DNA of 64,000 nucleotides from Limosilactobacillus reuteri (GTDB taxonomy: Bacteria > Bacillota > Bacilli > Lactobacillales > Lactobacillaceae). The DNA is taken from positions 1,798,001-1,862,000 of the forward strand of contig NZ_CP059275.1 in assembly GCF_013694365.1 (NCBI RefSeq), written 5' to 3'. Of the stretch, positions 1 to 9,460 are shown piece after piece. Within the stretch, counting starts at the first letter, position 1. Every line of letters starts with the position of its first letter. The notes beneath the pieces were generated by a model that saw only the letters and a list, made by a program, of their open reading frames with translations, was not told the DNA's origin and made no database searches. Position numbers and translations under genes: made by a program.

Positions 1-77
1 ACGTGCTTTTGAATGCCAGAATAACCGTTCTTATCCTTGGCTTGTAAGTCAGTTGTTACCGTGCATTTAATCGACAT
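1..77 (-). CDS. N-terminus of a second MobV-like relaxase (cut by window edge)
   Basis: Reading the minus strand from 77 to 1 gives 25 codons beginning MSIKCTVTTDLQAKDKNGYS. They match the start of the 705-residue relaxase encoded at 36877-38994, differing only at residues 2 and 16. A weak Shine-Dalgarno-like GGTGAT precedes the ATG. It is therefore the 5' end of a plasmid mobilization gene of the same family. It is the only gene start in the window that clearly reads on the minus strand, and it lies in a block that seems to have kept native non-coding DNA. The rest lies outside the window, so it cannot be told whether the gene is intact. Confidence 0.8.
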   Translation of the reverse strand, partial: MSIKCTVTTDLQAKDKNGYSGIQKH

Positions 78-171
78 ATTATCATCACCCATATCGTTGG
101 CTAATAGTCGTAACCTCTGCTTGAAGGTTCGTTCAGAATCGGTAGGGTAAGTATGCGATGTTTCCAGAATC

Positions 172-221
172 TCCCACTTCAAGCATTAAACCGTAGGTTT
201 AGCTAAGTGGGAGTAGTTCAA
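172..221 (+). mobile_element. Probable IS200/IS605 right end (hairpin plus TTCAA), possible 3' end of a TnpB guide RNA
   Basis: A perfect 9-bp stem, CTCCCACTT (172-180) with AAGTGGGAG (207-215), encloses a second stem AAACC/GGTTT. It is followed by TAGTTCAA ending near 221. IS200/IS605 elements have subterminal hairpins, and their right cleavage site is often TCAA or TTCAA. In TnpB-encoding members the RNA scaffold ends here and the guide is copied from the flank. No tnpA or tnpB is in the window. The element identity is inferred from structure only; a simple stem-loop terminator is less likely because no T-run follows. Confidence 0.5.
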
Positions 222-334
222 TATAATTGTTAAGATATCGTGGAAATCAACCACAAGGCTCGAGGCTAAGTCCGAACGATAATCAGCCCGTGCCGTGCTA
301 ATTACCATTCTATCCTTAGCCCACCGCCTTGTCG

Positions 335-340
335 AGGAGG
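335..340 (+). promoter_or_regulatory. AGGAGG Shine-Dalgarno-like site deciding the nucleoside hydrolase start
   Basis: AGGAGG lies inside the longer reading frame that opens with TTG at 329, which argues against TTG as the start. The ATG at 359 begins a normal family N-terminus. The spacing of 18 nt is long, so either the site is not ideal or the leader was altered by the nearby mobile-element end. Confidence 0.5.
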
Positions 341-358
341 TTAATTCCCACTTACTTT

Positions 359-1321
359 ATGGCAAAACGTAAAATGATTCTTGATTTAGATACTGGTGTT
401 GATGACGCTTTAGCTATTGCCTATGCGCTCGCTGACCCAGAAGTTGATCTAATCGGAATTGTAAGTTCATATGGTAACAACCTATTAGATGTTTGTGCCG
501 AAAACAGCCTTAAGTTATTGGAATTATTAGGTCACACTGATATTCCAGTATTTAAGGGTCTTCCACATTCATGCACTACTGACCACTTTGATGTAATGCA
601 AGTTTCAAAGGATATCCACGGTGATAACGGTATCGGTGATGTTGAATTACCTGCGCCAAGTCGGGCTCTTGAAGAACAATCCGGTGTTGATTTCTACATC
701 GAAGCCGCTCACAAGTATGGCAAGGACTTAATCATCATCCCTACTGGTCCAATGACTAACTTAGCTGCTGCTTTGAAGAAGGATCCTGAAATTGCTGACT
801 TGATTGGTAATGTCACATTCATGGGTGGTGCCTTAACTGTTGAAGGTAATGTTACTCCTGTCGCAGAAGCTAACATTAACCAAGACCCAAAGGCTGCCGA
901 TGAAGTAATGAAGTCCAATTTGCCACTTACGATGGTTGGTCTTGATGTTACTCTTCGTACTCTTCTTACTAAGAACGAAACAAAGCAATGGCGTGAATTA
1001 GGCACTGCTTCCGGTAAGGCTTTTGCTGATATTACCGACTTCTACATCGACGCTTACTACAACCTTGATATTGATAAGCGTGGTTGTGCCCTCCACGATC
1101 CATTAGCTGTTGGTGTTGGTATTGACCCATCATTTGTTTCAACTATTAGCTTATTCATGAAGGTTGTTTACCAAGAAGGACCTTACTATGGTCGGACAAT
1201 CGGTGACAACGCTAAGTTAAACGATCCTAACCCTAATGTTAAGGTTGCCGTTAACGTTGACAAAGAACGTTACCTCAAGGCCTTCATGGACCGCCTAAAC
1301 AAGCTTTTCAAAGAAAATTAA
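359..1321 (+). CDS. Nucleoside hydrolase (inosine-uridine preferring type)
   Basis: This enzyme hydrolyses the N-glycosidic bond of ribonucleosides to base plus ribose in the cytoplasm, for purine/pyrimidine salvage. The N-terminal calcium-binding signature D11-T-G-V-D15-D16 of the family is intact. The C-terminal HDP motif (CALHDPLAV) supplies the catalytic-site histidine and aspartate. Length, 320 residues from the ATG at 359, is normal. A frame opening at TTG 329 would add ten residues across the AGGAGG site and is rejected. Substrate preference cannot be read from the sequence. Confidence 0.9.
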   Translation: MAKRKMILDLDTGVDDALAIAYALADPEVDLIGIVSSYGNNLLDVCAENSLKLLELLGHTDIPVFKGLPHSCTTDHFDVMQVSKDIHGDNGIGDVELPAPSRALEEQSGVDFYIEAAHKYGKDLIIIPTGPMTNLAAALKKDPEIADLIGNVTFMGGALTVEGNVTPVAEANINQDPKAADEVMKSNLPLTMVGLDVTLRTLLTKNETKQWRELGTASGKAFADITDFYIDAYYNLDIDKRGCALHDPLAVGVGIDPSFVSTISLFMKVVYQEGPYYGRTIGDNAKLNDPNPNVKVAVNVDKERYLKAFMDRLNKLFKEN

Positions 1322-2320
1322 ATGGCAGAGAAAATTTACGATGTGACAATTATTGGTGGAGGTCCAGCGGGGATGTTTGCTTCATTTTATTGCGGCCTTC
1401 ATGAATTAGATGCCCAGCTAATTGAAAGCCTTCCACAACTTGGCGGACAAGTAGGGGCACTCTATCCTGAAAAACAAGTTTGGGATGTAGCGGGAATGCC
1501 AGGTGTAACTGGACATGACCTAATTGCTAAGCTAGAAGAGCAAATGGCAGTGGCACCGATTGACCAATTCCTCGGTGAAACTGTTGAGGACGTCATTAAA
1601 AAAGACGATGGAACCTTTACCATCAAATCAGCAAAGCGGGTATCCCGGTCACGAGCAGTAATCATTGCTCTTGGTAACGGGGCGTTTACTCCGCGTAAGC
1701 TTGCTTTAGAGGGAGCAGCTGAGATTGAAGGCAAGCAGCTTTCATATTTTGTTAATCATAAAGCTGATTATGCGGACAAGCGGGTTGCCATTCTTGGTGG
1801 GGGCGACTCCGCGATTGATATTGCCTTGATGCTTGAACCCGTTGTTAAGGAAGTCCACCTTGTCCATCGGCGGGACCAGTTCCGCGGTCTGGAGCATACT
1901 GTAACTCAGCTTAAACAGTCATCTGTACAACTGGATACGCCTTTCTTACCACGCGCATTAACGGTGGAAGACGATGAAACGGTAACGCTTGATCTTAAGA
2001 AGATGCGTAGTGACGACGAAGCACAATTGAATGTGGATAAGATTGTGGTTAACTATGGCTTTACTTCTAACAATGCGGCCTTAAATCAGTGGTCCCTTGA
2101 CTTAGCAGCAGAGCGCAACTTGATCAAAGTCGATTCAATGATGGAGACCAGTGTTGAAGGGGTATATGCGATCGGGGATGGTGTGACCTACCCGGGGAAA
2201 GTCGCATTGATTACGGCCGGCTTTGGTGAAGCACCGACAGCGGTAACCGCCCTAGCTAAGAAACTCTATCCCGATAAGCGAATGGCAATGCACAGCTCTT
2301 CAATGGGGATTACTAAATGA
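1322..2320 (+). CDS. Ferredoxin/flavodoxin-NADP+ reductase, thioredoxin-reductase-like (YumC type)
   Basis: This flavoprotein shuttles electrons between NADPH and ferredoxin or flavodoxin. An FAD-binding dinucleotide fold opens the protein (GGGPAG at residues 12-17). A second GGGDSAID fold near residue 158 binds NADPH, and a C-terminal YAIGDG segment completes the FAD site. The CxxC redox pair of thioredoxin reductases is absent at the expected place, which separates it from TrxB. Length 332 residues is typical. Its ATG directly follows the stop of the preceding gene with no ribosome binding site. Confidence 0.88.
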   Translation: MAEKIYDVTIIGGGPAGMFASFYCGLHELDAQLIESLPQLGGQVGALYPEKQVWDVAGMPGVTGHDLIAKLEEQMAVAPIDQFLGETVEDVIKKDDGTFTIKSAKRVSRSRAVIIALGNGAFTPRKLALEGAAEIEGKQLSYFVNHKADYADKRVAILGGGDSAIDIALMLEPVVKEVHLVHRRDQFRGLEHTVTQLKQSSVQLDTPFLPRALTVEDDETVTLDLKKMRSDDEAQLNVDKIVVNYGFTSNNAALNQWSLDLAAERNLIKVDSMMETSVEGVYAIGDGVTYPGKVALITAGFGEAPTAVTALAKKLYPDKRMAMHSSSMGITK

Positions 2321-2740
2321 TTGACTCCAAATAAGACTGAAGCACTAGAATTTAGATACTTCGATAAAGATAAAAAAGTACTCTATAATGATTATTATAT
2401 TTTTAACGCTACAAACACTTTATTGCGCCAACATTTCAGTATTGCATATATTGGAAGAGACGCGCAGGGAGCCCGACCACTTAAAGTAGTAAGCTTAAAG
2501 AAAGCCAAAAAATTATATCGTCAAAACAAACATTACTCGCTTTATGTTAGAAAAAGGGATGCAATAGTAAATGGTCCCCAAAGGGTAATTATAAGAGATG
2601 GTGCCAAGACGATTTCTATGAATCCTGGTAGACATGATAAGATTTACCAACGAGAAAGGGACTCTTGTGTGGTCAAAGGCAATAAACAAGTAAAATTCAT
2701 CAAAATTCAGACGTTAATTTTGATTGATAACTATAATTGA
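2321..2740 (+). CDS. Hypothetical protein, 139 residues
   Basis: I do not recognise this protein. It is basic (many K and R), has no signal peptide or membrane segment, and predicts mixed alpha/beta structure with repeated Tyr-rich strands (YFDKDKK, YNDYYIF, YSLYVRKR). The start is TTG, which together with the abrupt beginning suggests it could be the C-terminal part of a longer protein whose 5' part is missing. AT-rich composition resembles accessory DNA. Confidence 0.5.
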   Translation: MTPNKTEALEFRYFDKDKKVLYNDYYIFNATNTLLRQHFSIAYIGRDAQGARPLKVVSLKKAKKLYRQNKHYSLYVRKRDAIVNGPQRVIIRDGAKTISMNPGRHDKIYQRERDSCVVKGNKQVKFIKIQTLILIDNYN

Positions 2741-3277
2741 ATGTGTAAGAAATTGCCAGAGAACTATGAAAAGGCCCTCGAAAAGTGGGAAAAGATGACT
2801 ATTACGAGTGATCCAATGTTCGGGATGGTTATGCAGAATAAAGAAATTTGTTTAGAATTGATTAATCGTGCATTACCCCATTTAAAGGCAACTCAAATCG
2901 TCCAGTTAACAACTCAAAAAGATATTAATGTCGTAGCTGGCCGGCGCGTCCGTTATGATGTTTATGTGCAGGATGAAGATGGCAACATTATTGTTATTGA
3001 GATGCAGGTAGCTGACCGACAGAATTTGCCTTATCGCTTGCGGTATTGTCAAGAGCAAATAGATCATGGATTACTCTTGCCGGGCAAGGATTATCGCGAT
3101 TTAAGTCTTCATCCGACCTATGTGCTCATGTTTTGTGATTTTGATTATTTTGGCTATGGTTGGGCCCGTTATGTGTTTGAAATGGCGTGTACTTGTAATC
3201 ATCAGTTGAAATTAGGCGACCAACGGACAGTTGTGATCTTTAATGCCTTGGCTAAAGAATTTACTAAAGATGAGTAG
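2741..3277 (+). pseudogene. Rpn-family PD-(D/E)XK nuclease/transposase, N-terminal part
   Basis: The protein starts as in Rpn/PDDEXK transposase-like proteins: an N-terminal segment (TSDPMFGMVMQNKEICLELINRAL) and the nuclease core near residues 65-90, where RVRYDVYVQDEDGN and VIEMQV give the D...E-x-Q signature. Family members are about 290-310 residues and promote recombination by DNA cleavage. This ORF stops at residue 178 inside the family. The next ORF continues the same protein after a gap of roughly 20 residues, so the gene is broken by a nonsense or frameshift change with the middle missing here. Confidence 0.75.
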
Positions 3278-3565
3278 ATGCGTAATCGAGTAGACAATAA
3301 GAGTAAGTTTATTACTAAGATTCAAGACGAGATTATTAAGATTAAGCAGGAGCCAGAGAGGAGACGAGGCTTTATGAAGTTCGAGCTTGATTTAATGGAC
3401 GCACGGCGAGAAGAAAGAGAAGAGTCGAAACAAAAATTAGTTAAGTTTTTAGCCAGTCAAAAGACTGCACCGTCAGAAATAGTGGCCGCTCTCGTTAATG
3501 TTTACCAAATGCCAGAAAAAACGGCTCGAGAATATGTTGCAGAGCATGTAAAGACTCCAAAGTAG
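3278..3565 (+). pseudogene. Rpn-family nuclease/transposase, C-terminal part
   Basis: These 95 residues (VDNKSKFITKIQDEIIKIKQ, then a charged helix rich in RREERE, then a small helical C-terminus) are the usual tail of the Rpn-family protein begun at 2741. Together the two pieces make 273 residues, slightly short of the family. The ATG used here is probably an internal methionine rather than a real start. Confidence 0.7.
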
Positions 3566-4213
3566 ATGGCACAGAAGATTGAGAATTTTATTTTTGATAT
3601 TGACGGCACTTTAATTGATACTATTGATATGTATATGCCAGCAATGATTGATGTTTTAGCTCAACATGGTCACCCAGTTGCACCCGACAAAGTAGAGCAA
3701 ACTAAGCATGACTTATTTGGTATTACGGGACAAGATGCCCTCCGTCTTGCTGGAATTAGTGAGGATGAAATTCCGGCGATCCAACAAGACTGGTTTAAGC
3801 TGGCTTATCAACGTGCTGATCAAGTAAAAGTGATTGAAGGAATTCCGGAAATGCTTAATACCCTTGCCAATCGTGAAGATGCAAGGATCGCCATCGCAAC
3901 TTCAAAACTCGCTGACGAATACCAAGAATACTTCGTTAACAAATATGACTTTGCAAAGTTATTTAAGGTTGCCATTACGTCTGCTGATACTAAAAAGCAT
4001 AAGCCAGCTCCAGATCCTATTTTAGCGGCAATGGATAAAATGGGAGCAGATCCCGCCACTACTGTTTATGTTGGAGACACGATCAATGATATGAAAGCCG
4101 CCCATGCAGCTGGTGCCAAGTTTGCAGGCGCCCTTTACTCTTCTGCAAATCCCGATAGTATTAAAGATGCGGACTTCCCATTAATGAAGCCCGCTGATCT
4201 CTTAGAAATTTAA
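3566..4213 (+). CDS. HAD-superfamily hydrolase, phosphoglycolate-phosphatase-like
   Basis: This is a soluble phosphatase of HAD subfamily I with all four motifs. D11-I-D13-G-T holds the nucleophile and general acid, IAIATSK gives motif II, the lysine of KHKPAPDP gives motif III, and VGDTINDMKAA gives motif IV. A helical cap of about 65 residues sits after motif I. The 215-residue length fits phosphoglycolate phosphatase, pyrophosphatase PpaX or beta-phosphoglucomutase relatives. The true substrate cannot be told from sequence. Confidence 0.85.
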   Translation: MAQKIENFIFDIDGTLIDTIDMYMPAMIDVLAQHGHPVAPDKVEQTKHDLFGITGQDALRLAGISEDEIPAIQQDWFKLAYQRADQVKVIEGIPEMLNTLANREDARIAIATSKLADEYQEYFVNKYDFAKLFKVAITSADTKKHKPAPDPILAAMDKMGADPATTVYVGDTINDMKAAHAAGAKFAGALYSSANPDSIKDADFPLMKPADLLEI

Positions 4214-5236
4214 GTGGTCATTATCAGTAATCAAAAATCAGTACCTAAAGAGCTATCATTCATTTCGATTTACTTTTTAGGAATTAATGGAGTAATTGGT
4301 TCAGGAACATTTTTACTGCCATCTGTTATTTATCGGTACATGAACTTATCGGCTGTAGCAGTTTTGCTATGTACAGCAATAACCGTTTCATTGATCGCCC
4401 TATGTTATGCCGATCTTTCTAGTCGTTTTACCGGCTCAGGTGCAGCATGGCTTTATTCTTATCATGCATTTGGCCGATTTACCGGTTATGAGTTAGGGAT
4501 TTTTACCTGGTTCTTAGGCTGCTGTACCCATTCAGCGGAAATTGTTGCCTTATTAACTACCCTCAAGAACTTTTTGCCAATCTTTAATCGGCCGCTTATC
4601 TATGGAGCCGCTGCTTTTGGCTTAATTGTGCTCTTTGCAGTTATTAATTTCTTCGGCCACGGCCTTGTTAAACTGGTTAATAATGTATCAGCGGCTGCGA
4701 AGATCCTTACGCTGATCATCTTTATTGTCGTTGGGGTCTTCTTCATCCATAAAGCTAACTTCTCACCAGTGATTCCCCAAGCAGCTTTAAAGGGACCAAT
4801 GTCATTTATTCATCATTTTGGTGAAGCCTTTACCCCGATCTTTTATCTTTTTACTGGTTTTTCATTTTTACCAATTGCTGCTAAGCAAATGAAGAATCCA
4901 GAAAAGAATATTCCTCGGGTGTTAATTGCAGTCATGGTTAGTGTAACTATTTTGGATGCATTGATGATGACCGTTGCCGTTGGACTTTCCGGGACTAAAT
5001 TAGGCGGCTACTCGACACCACTGGCTAATGCTTTGGGAGGTGCCCTTGCGAAAGGACTCGGAACCACTATTGGTAAGTGGGGATATGCCTTTATTATTTT
5101 CTGGATGCTTGTAAGTATCTTTGGGGTCGCCTTTTCATCTTCGTTTAACACGCCATCGTTAATTACTTCAATGGCCAATGAGCACGGCATGTTGCCAAAG
5201 TTTATTGGGAAGAAGAATAAGCATGATGCCCCATGA
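4214..5236 (+). pseudogene. APC-family amino-acid permease, N-terminal three quarters
   Basis: This is a polytopic inner-membrane permease of the amino acid-polyamine-organocation family. The TM1 signature GINGVIGSGTF binds substrate backbone in relatives. About nine hydrophobic segments follow in 340 residues, whereas complete members have 12 segments and about 450 residues. The frame ends just after the TM8-9 region (MLPKFIGKKNKHDAP). The following small ORF carries a final membrane helix and a charged tail, so the gene appears split with its TM10-11 region absent. Substrate is unknown. Start codon GTG. Confidence 0.75.
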
Positions 5237-5416
5237 ATGGTTACTAATTTTACGGCTAAGACCTTGCTTGTCGGAACTGTCATCGCCATTCTTGCCGCGG
5301 CAGCATACTTCTTTATCAAGAAAGATCGTAGTTATGAAGAAAAGCATGTAGAATGGCTTGATGACTTGCGATTAAAAGATGAAAAAGAAGGACTCCTAGA
5401 TAATCAGAAAAAATAA
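5237..5416 (+). pseudogene. C-terminal fragment of the APC permease
   Basis: These 59 residues comprise one hydrophobic helix (TLLVGTVIAILAAAAYFFI) followed by a charged cytoplasmic tail ending DNQKK. That is the usual last helix and tail of an APC transporter. It directly follows the truncated permease in the same direction, so I read the two as halves of one disrupted gene. It could also be a small independent membrane protein, but the composition makes that less likely. Confidence 0.6.
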
Positions 5417-5884
5417 ATGAAATATCAAGAAACCAAAGAAACACTTAATCAATTAGTTGCTGATCTGAGTCAAATGGCAATGATAATTCATCAAACTCAC
5501 TGGTATATGCGTGGCACTAACTTTCTAAAGCTTCACCCATTAATGGACCAATTTATGGATGAAATCAACGATCAACTTGATGTAATATCTGAACGATTAT
5601 TAACTCTCGACGGTGAACCTTATTCGACCCTTAAAGAAGTCGCAACCCATACGAAAATTAAAGACTGGCCAGGAAACTTTGATAAAACAACGCCAGAACG
5701 GCTTGCGCATTTAGTCGCTGGTTATCGTTATCTTGAGGACCTTTATCAGCATGGAATTGAAGTGACTGACATTGAAAAAGATTATTCTACCCAAGATATC
5801 TTCATTGGATTTAAGACGGCAATTGAAAAGAAAATCTGGATGCTGCAAGCAGAATTAGATCAGGCACCAGAAATTGACAACTAA
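5417..5884 (+). CDS. dps: Dps-family ferritin-like DNA-protection protein
   Basis: Dps forms a dodecamer that oxidises and stores iron and shields DNA in stress. The intersubunit ferroxidase ligands are all present with family spacing: H28, H40, D44, D55 and E59 (segments HQTHWYMRG, LHPLMDQF, QLDVISERLL). Length 155 residues is normal. There is no long basic N-terminal tail, so DNA binding by the tail type seen in E. coli is not expected. Cytoplasmic. Confidence 0.93.
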   Translation: MKYQETKETLNQLVADLSQMAMIIHQTHWYMRGTNFLKLHPLMDQFMDEINDQLDVISERLLTLDGEPYSTLKEVATHTKIKDWPGNFDKTTPERLAHLVAGYRYLEDLYQHGIEVTDIEKDYSTQDIFIGFKTAIEKKIWMLQAELDQAPEIDN

Positions 5885-8548
5885 ATGAAAGAAAATTATC
5901 AACTAACAACTGACGAAATAAAGAAAGAATACCAATTAACTGATTTTACTCACGGCCTATCAACCCAAGCTGTCGAAAAACGGCTTGCCGATGAAGGACG
6001 TAATATCATTGAAGTAAAACCAACGCCCAAGTGGAAACTATTCTTACGCCAGTTTAACAATATTGTTATCTATATTTTATTAGCCGCTACTTTACTGACC
6101 GTTTTAATTGGTCACTATACTGATGCGATTGTTATCGGGGCGGTTGTCATTCTAAACGCGCTCATTGGTTATTTCCAAGAATCAAGCGCAGCGAATGCCC
6201 TCGCCAAAATTAAAGAGATGATGGCGCAACATGCCACCGTCTACCGGGATGGTAAACGACAAGATATTGATGCCGCGGATCTTGTCCGTGGGGATGTTGT
6301 TTTCCTCGAAGCCGGTGATAATGTACCAGCTGACTTACGGATTGTCTCAGCTGATAACTTACGAATTGAAGAATCGGCTTTAACCGGTGAAACTAATTCG
6401 GTTATCAAAACTGATGAAGCAATTACCGACCAAGACGTTCCTCTCGCTGATCGTGTTGATATGGCATATGCTTCGACTTCAGTTACAAGCGGAAGTGGCC
6501 TAGGAGTTGTAGTCGCAACTGGTGAACAAACCGAAATTGGTAAGATTTCACAAGAAGTTGCGCAAATCAAGCCAAAGAAGACCCCATTAACTAAAGAAAT
6601 TGACCATGTTGGAAAGGTCGTTTCTTACATTACAATTACTGCTTCAGTGATTGTTTTCGTTGTCGGTTTCTTCCTCGAAATTTACTCCTTGCCTGCCCTT
6701 GCGCTTGCAGTCGTGGCAATGTTGGTTGGTGCGATCCCAGAAGGTTTGCCTGCAATTACCTCTGTTATCTTAGCCTTTGGTATTAGCAAAATGGCCAAAG
6801 AGCATCAGACAATTATCAAATCAATGCCTGCTGTTGAAACATTAGGCTCGGTCGATGTTATTGCTACTGATAAAACAGGAACTCTTACCAAAAACGAAAT
6901 GACCGCCATTGAGTTATGGGTCGGCGATAAACACTACACGGTTACCGGAACTGGTTATGCTCCTAATGGTGAGATTCTCTTAAATGACAAACCAGCTCAA
7001 CTGACAGATCAGCTCAAACTTTTCTTAGAGGCTGGATATCAAGCAAATGATACGGCTTTAACTGATGAAGACGGCACCTGGCATATTAATGGTGAACCGA
7101 CTGATGGAGCCTTCTTAACTCTTTATCACAAAGCGTTTGGGGCTAAATATCAATCGCCATATAAAGCTGTTGACCTCCTTCCATTTGATTCTGATTACCG
7201 TTATATCGCTGAATTAACTCGTGATCCAGAAGATAAACAACAAGTAATCTTTGTTAAAGGATCTCCAGACAAGCTCTTTGAAATGGCCACAAAGGAAGAT
7301 CCACAATTTGATACTGCCAAGTGGCAACAACGGGTAGATGACTGGTCCAAAGCCGGAAAACGAGTTATTGCGGTTGGCTATCAACCTGTTAATGGCAAAA
7401 ATCTAATAGAAGTCGAACATGACCACCTCTACAGGGGAATTCACTTACTTGGCTTAGCTGCTCTTCAAGACGCACCACGCGAAGAAGTGATTGTTGCGTT
7501 AAAGCAAATGAACCGTGCTGGTGTTTCCGTTAAAATGATTACGGGGGATGACCCGCAAACCGCCCGTGCAATCGGTAAGCAACTAGGCTTATCGACGGGC
7601 CCGATCAACGCAATCACAGGTGCAGAATGGGATAAACTTTCTGCCAGTGAACGAGAAGAGGCCGCTTTAGATAACCAAGTCTTTGCGCGGACAACTCCAC
7701 AAAACAAGCTTGAAATTATTGAAGCGCTCCAAAACCGGCAAAAGATCACCGCGATGGTTGGGGATGGAGTTAACGATGCACCCGCCTTAAAGAAAGCCGA
7801 TATTGGGATTTCAATGGGGATCAAGGGAACGGACGTCGCTAAAGATGCTGCCGACATGATCTTAGGAAATGATAACTTTGCGGTAATGGCTGCTGTTATC
7901 AAAGAAGGTCGGCGAATTTACGACAATATCAAAAAGAGTATCTTATTCTTATTACCAACCTCCTTTGCTGAAGGATTGGTGGTTGCCTTCTCCATTCTTA
8001 CTGGTCAGCAAGTTCCCCTCCAACCAGCTCAGCTATTGTGGATTAACTTAATCGCCGCAATCACTATCCAGTTTGCGTTCGTCTTTGAAAAAGCAGAAAA
8101 AGGCATCATGGATCGCAATCCGCGTCCTGTGACCCAACGATTAATGAATCGACATGATTTAATCCAGATGGGTTATGTCTCAGCCTTAATGGCGCTGTTC
8201 GCCTTAATTGGTTACGAATGGTTCATCAGTGCTGGGGCAGACGTTGTCAACGCTACAACAATGATGGTTAATACCATTGTTATTAGTAAGGCCTTCTACT
8301 TCTTCAGCATTCGAACTGAACGATATGGACTAAAAGAAGTTGGAAATATTGGCAAGAAAGCCTGGGGCGTTATTGGATTGATGATTCTTTTCCAATTGAT
8401 CTTCACCTACGTTCCATTTATGCAGGCTGCCTTCCACGTGACCGGAATAAGTTTACTGGAATGGCTAGCAGTAATTGTCTTCTCTTGCTTAATCTTCTTA
8501 TGTACTGAATCTGATAAAATGATTCGTTTCCGTCTAAATCGACGGTAA
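5885..8548 (+). CDS. P-type cation-transporting ATPase (P2/calcium-ATPase type)
   Basis: An ATP-driven cation pump of 887 residues. Domains in order: cation_ATPase_N (about 1-70), TM1-2, actuator domain with LTGET near residue 168, TM3-4 with P285-E-G-L-P289, phosphorylation site D329-KTGTLT, nucleotide-binding domain, hinge MVGDGVNDAPAL, and a C-terminal membrane bundle. The PEGLP motif in TM4 is that of SERCA/PMR1-type Ca2+ pumps and of related Na+/K+ types. Calcium export is the best guess, but the ion is not proven. Start ATG directly abuts the dps stop. Confidence 0.9.
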   Translation: MKENYQLTTDEIKKEYQLTDFTHGLSTQAVEKRLADEGRNIIEVKPTPKWKLFLRQFNNIVIYILLAATLLTVLIGHYTDAIVIGAVVILNALIGYFQESSAANALAKIKEMMAQHATVYRDGKRQDIDAADLVRGDVVFLEAGDNVPADLRIVSADNLRIEESALTGETNSVIKTDEAITDQDVPLADRVDMAYASTSVTSGSGLGVVVATGEQTEIGKISQEVAQIKPKKTPLTKEIDHVGKVVSYITITASVIVFVVGFFLEIYSLPALALAVVAMLVGAIPEGLPAITSVILAFGISKMAKEHQTIIKSMPAVETLGSVDVIATDKTGTLTKNEMTAIELWVGDKHYTVTGTGYAPNGEILLNDKPAQLTDQLKLFLEAGYQANDTALTDEDGTWHINGEPTDGAFLTLYHKAFGAKYQSPYKAVDLLPFDSDYRYIAELTRDPEDKQQVIFVKGSPDKLFEMATKEDPQFDTAKWQQRVDDWSKAGKRVIAVGYQPVNGKNLIEVEHDHLYRGIHLLGLAALQDAPREEVIVALKQMNRAGVSVKMITGDDPQTARAIGKQLGLSTGPINAITGAEWDKLSASEREEAALDNQVFARTTPQNKLEIIEALQNRQKITAMVGDGVNDAPALKKADIGISMGIKGTDVAKDAADMILGNDNFAVMAAVIKEGRRIYDNIKKSILFLLPTSFAEGLVVAFSILTGQQVPLQPAQLLWINLIAAITIQFAFVFEKAEKGIMDRNPRPVTQRLMNRHDLIQMGYVSALMALFALIGYEWFISAGADVVNATTMMVNTIVISKAFYFFSIRTERYGLKEVGNIGKKAWGVIGLMILFQLIFTYVPFMQAAFHVTGISLLEWLAVIVFSCLIFLCTESDKMIRFRLNRR

Positions 8549-9460
8549 ATGAAACAAGGCACTAAAATTATTACCCTTGATAACGGCTATCATCTGTGGA
8601 CGAATACCCAAGGTGAAGGTGATATTCATTTATTAGCTTTGCATGGGGGGCCTGGTGGCAATCATGAATACTGGGAAGACGCTGCTGAACAATTAAAGAA
8701 GCAAGGTCTTAACGTTCAAGTAACAATGTATGATCAATTAGGTTCACTATATTCTGATCAACCAGATTTTTCTGACCCTGAGATTGCGAAGAAGTACCTT
8801 ACTTACGAATATTTCCTTGATGAAGTAGATGAAGTACGAGAAAAGCTTGGCTTAGACAATTTCTATCTTATTGGTCAAAGTTGGGGTGGCCTTTTAGTTC
8901 AAGAATACGCTGTTAAGTATGGCCAACATCTTAAGGGCGCAATTATTTCTTCAATGGTTGACGAAATTGATGAATATGTCGACCGGGTTAATGAATTACG
9001 GGAAAAGACCCTTTCTCCAGAAGCAGTTGCCTTTATGAAAGAATGCGAAGCCAAGAACGATTACAGTAATCCTAAGTATCAAGAATACGTTCAAGTAATG
9101 AATGAACAATACGTTGACCGGAAGCAGCCATCCAAGCTTTATCATCTTAAAGACCTTGGCGGCACAGCGGTTTACAACGTCTTCCAAGGTGATAACGAAT
9201 TTGTGATTACCGGTAAGCTTAAAGACTGGCATTTCCGTGACCAATTGAAGAATATTAAGGTGCCAACTTTAATTACATTTGGTGAACACGAAACGATGCC
9301 AATTGAAACTGCTAAGACAATGAATAGTCTCATTCCAAATTCACAGTTAGTTACTACTCCCGATGGTGGTCACCACCACATGGTAGATAACCCCGATGTT
9401 TATTACAAGCACCTCGCTGACTTCATTCGGAATGTTGAAAATAATACGTTTAATAATTAA
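8549..9460 (+). CDS. pepI: Proline iminopeptidase (alpha/beta hydrolase)
   Basis: PepI removes N-terminal proline from short peptides in the cytoplasm, part of the lactobacillar casein-peptide utilisation system. The oxyanion-hole motif HGGPGG is near residue 32 and the nucleophile elbow is G109-Q-S111-W-G-G. A GGHHHM segment near residue 271 provides the catalytic histidine. Length 303 residues matches lactobacillar PepI. Its neighbour pepX encodes another proline-specific peptidase, which agrees functionally. Confidence 0.88.
   Translation: MKQGTKIITLDNGYHLWTNTQGEGDIHLLALHGGPGGNHEYWEDAAEQLKKQGLNVQVTMYDQLGSLYSDQPDFSDPEIAKKYLTYEYFLDEVDEVREKLGLDNFYLIGQSWGGLLVQEYAVKYGQHLKGAIISSMVDEIDEYVDRVNELREKTLSPEAVAFMKECEAKNDYSNPKYQEYVQVMNEQYVDRKQPSKLYHLKDLGGTAVYNVFQGDNEFVITGKLKDWHFRDQLKNIKVPTLITFGEHETMPIETAKTMNSLIPNSQLVTTPDGGHHHMVDNPDVYYKHLADFIRNVENNTFNN

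Larger units (their letters stand above)
78..358. other. Non-coding block between mob fragment and nucleoside hydrolase
   Basis: No convincing ORF lies here. The block holds the IS605-like hairpin at 172-215, and AGGAGG at 335-340 ahead of the nucleoside hydrolase. The stretch 222-334 shows no recognisable gene or terminator. Confidence 0.6.

Noticed and set aside
329..358. TTG start at 329 for the nucleoside hydrolase
   Set aside because: It would translate through AGGAGG and add residues atypical for the family; ATG 359 gives the normal N-terminus.
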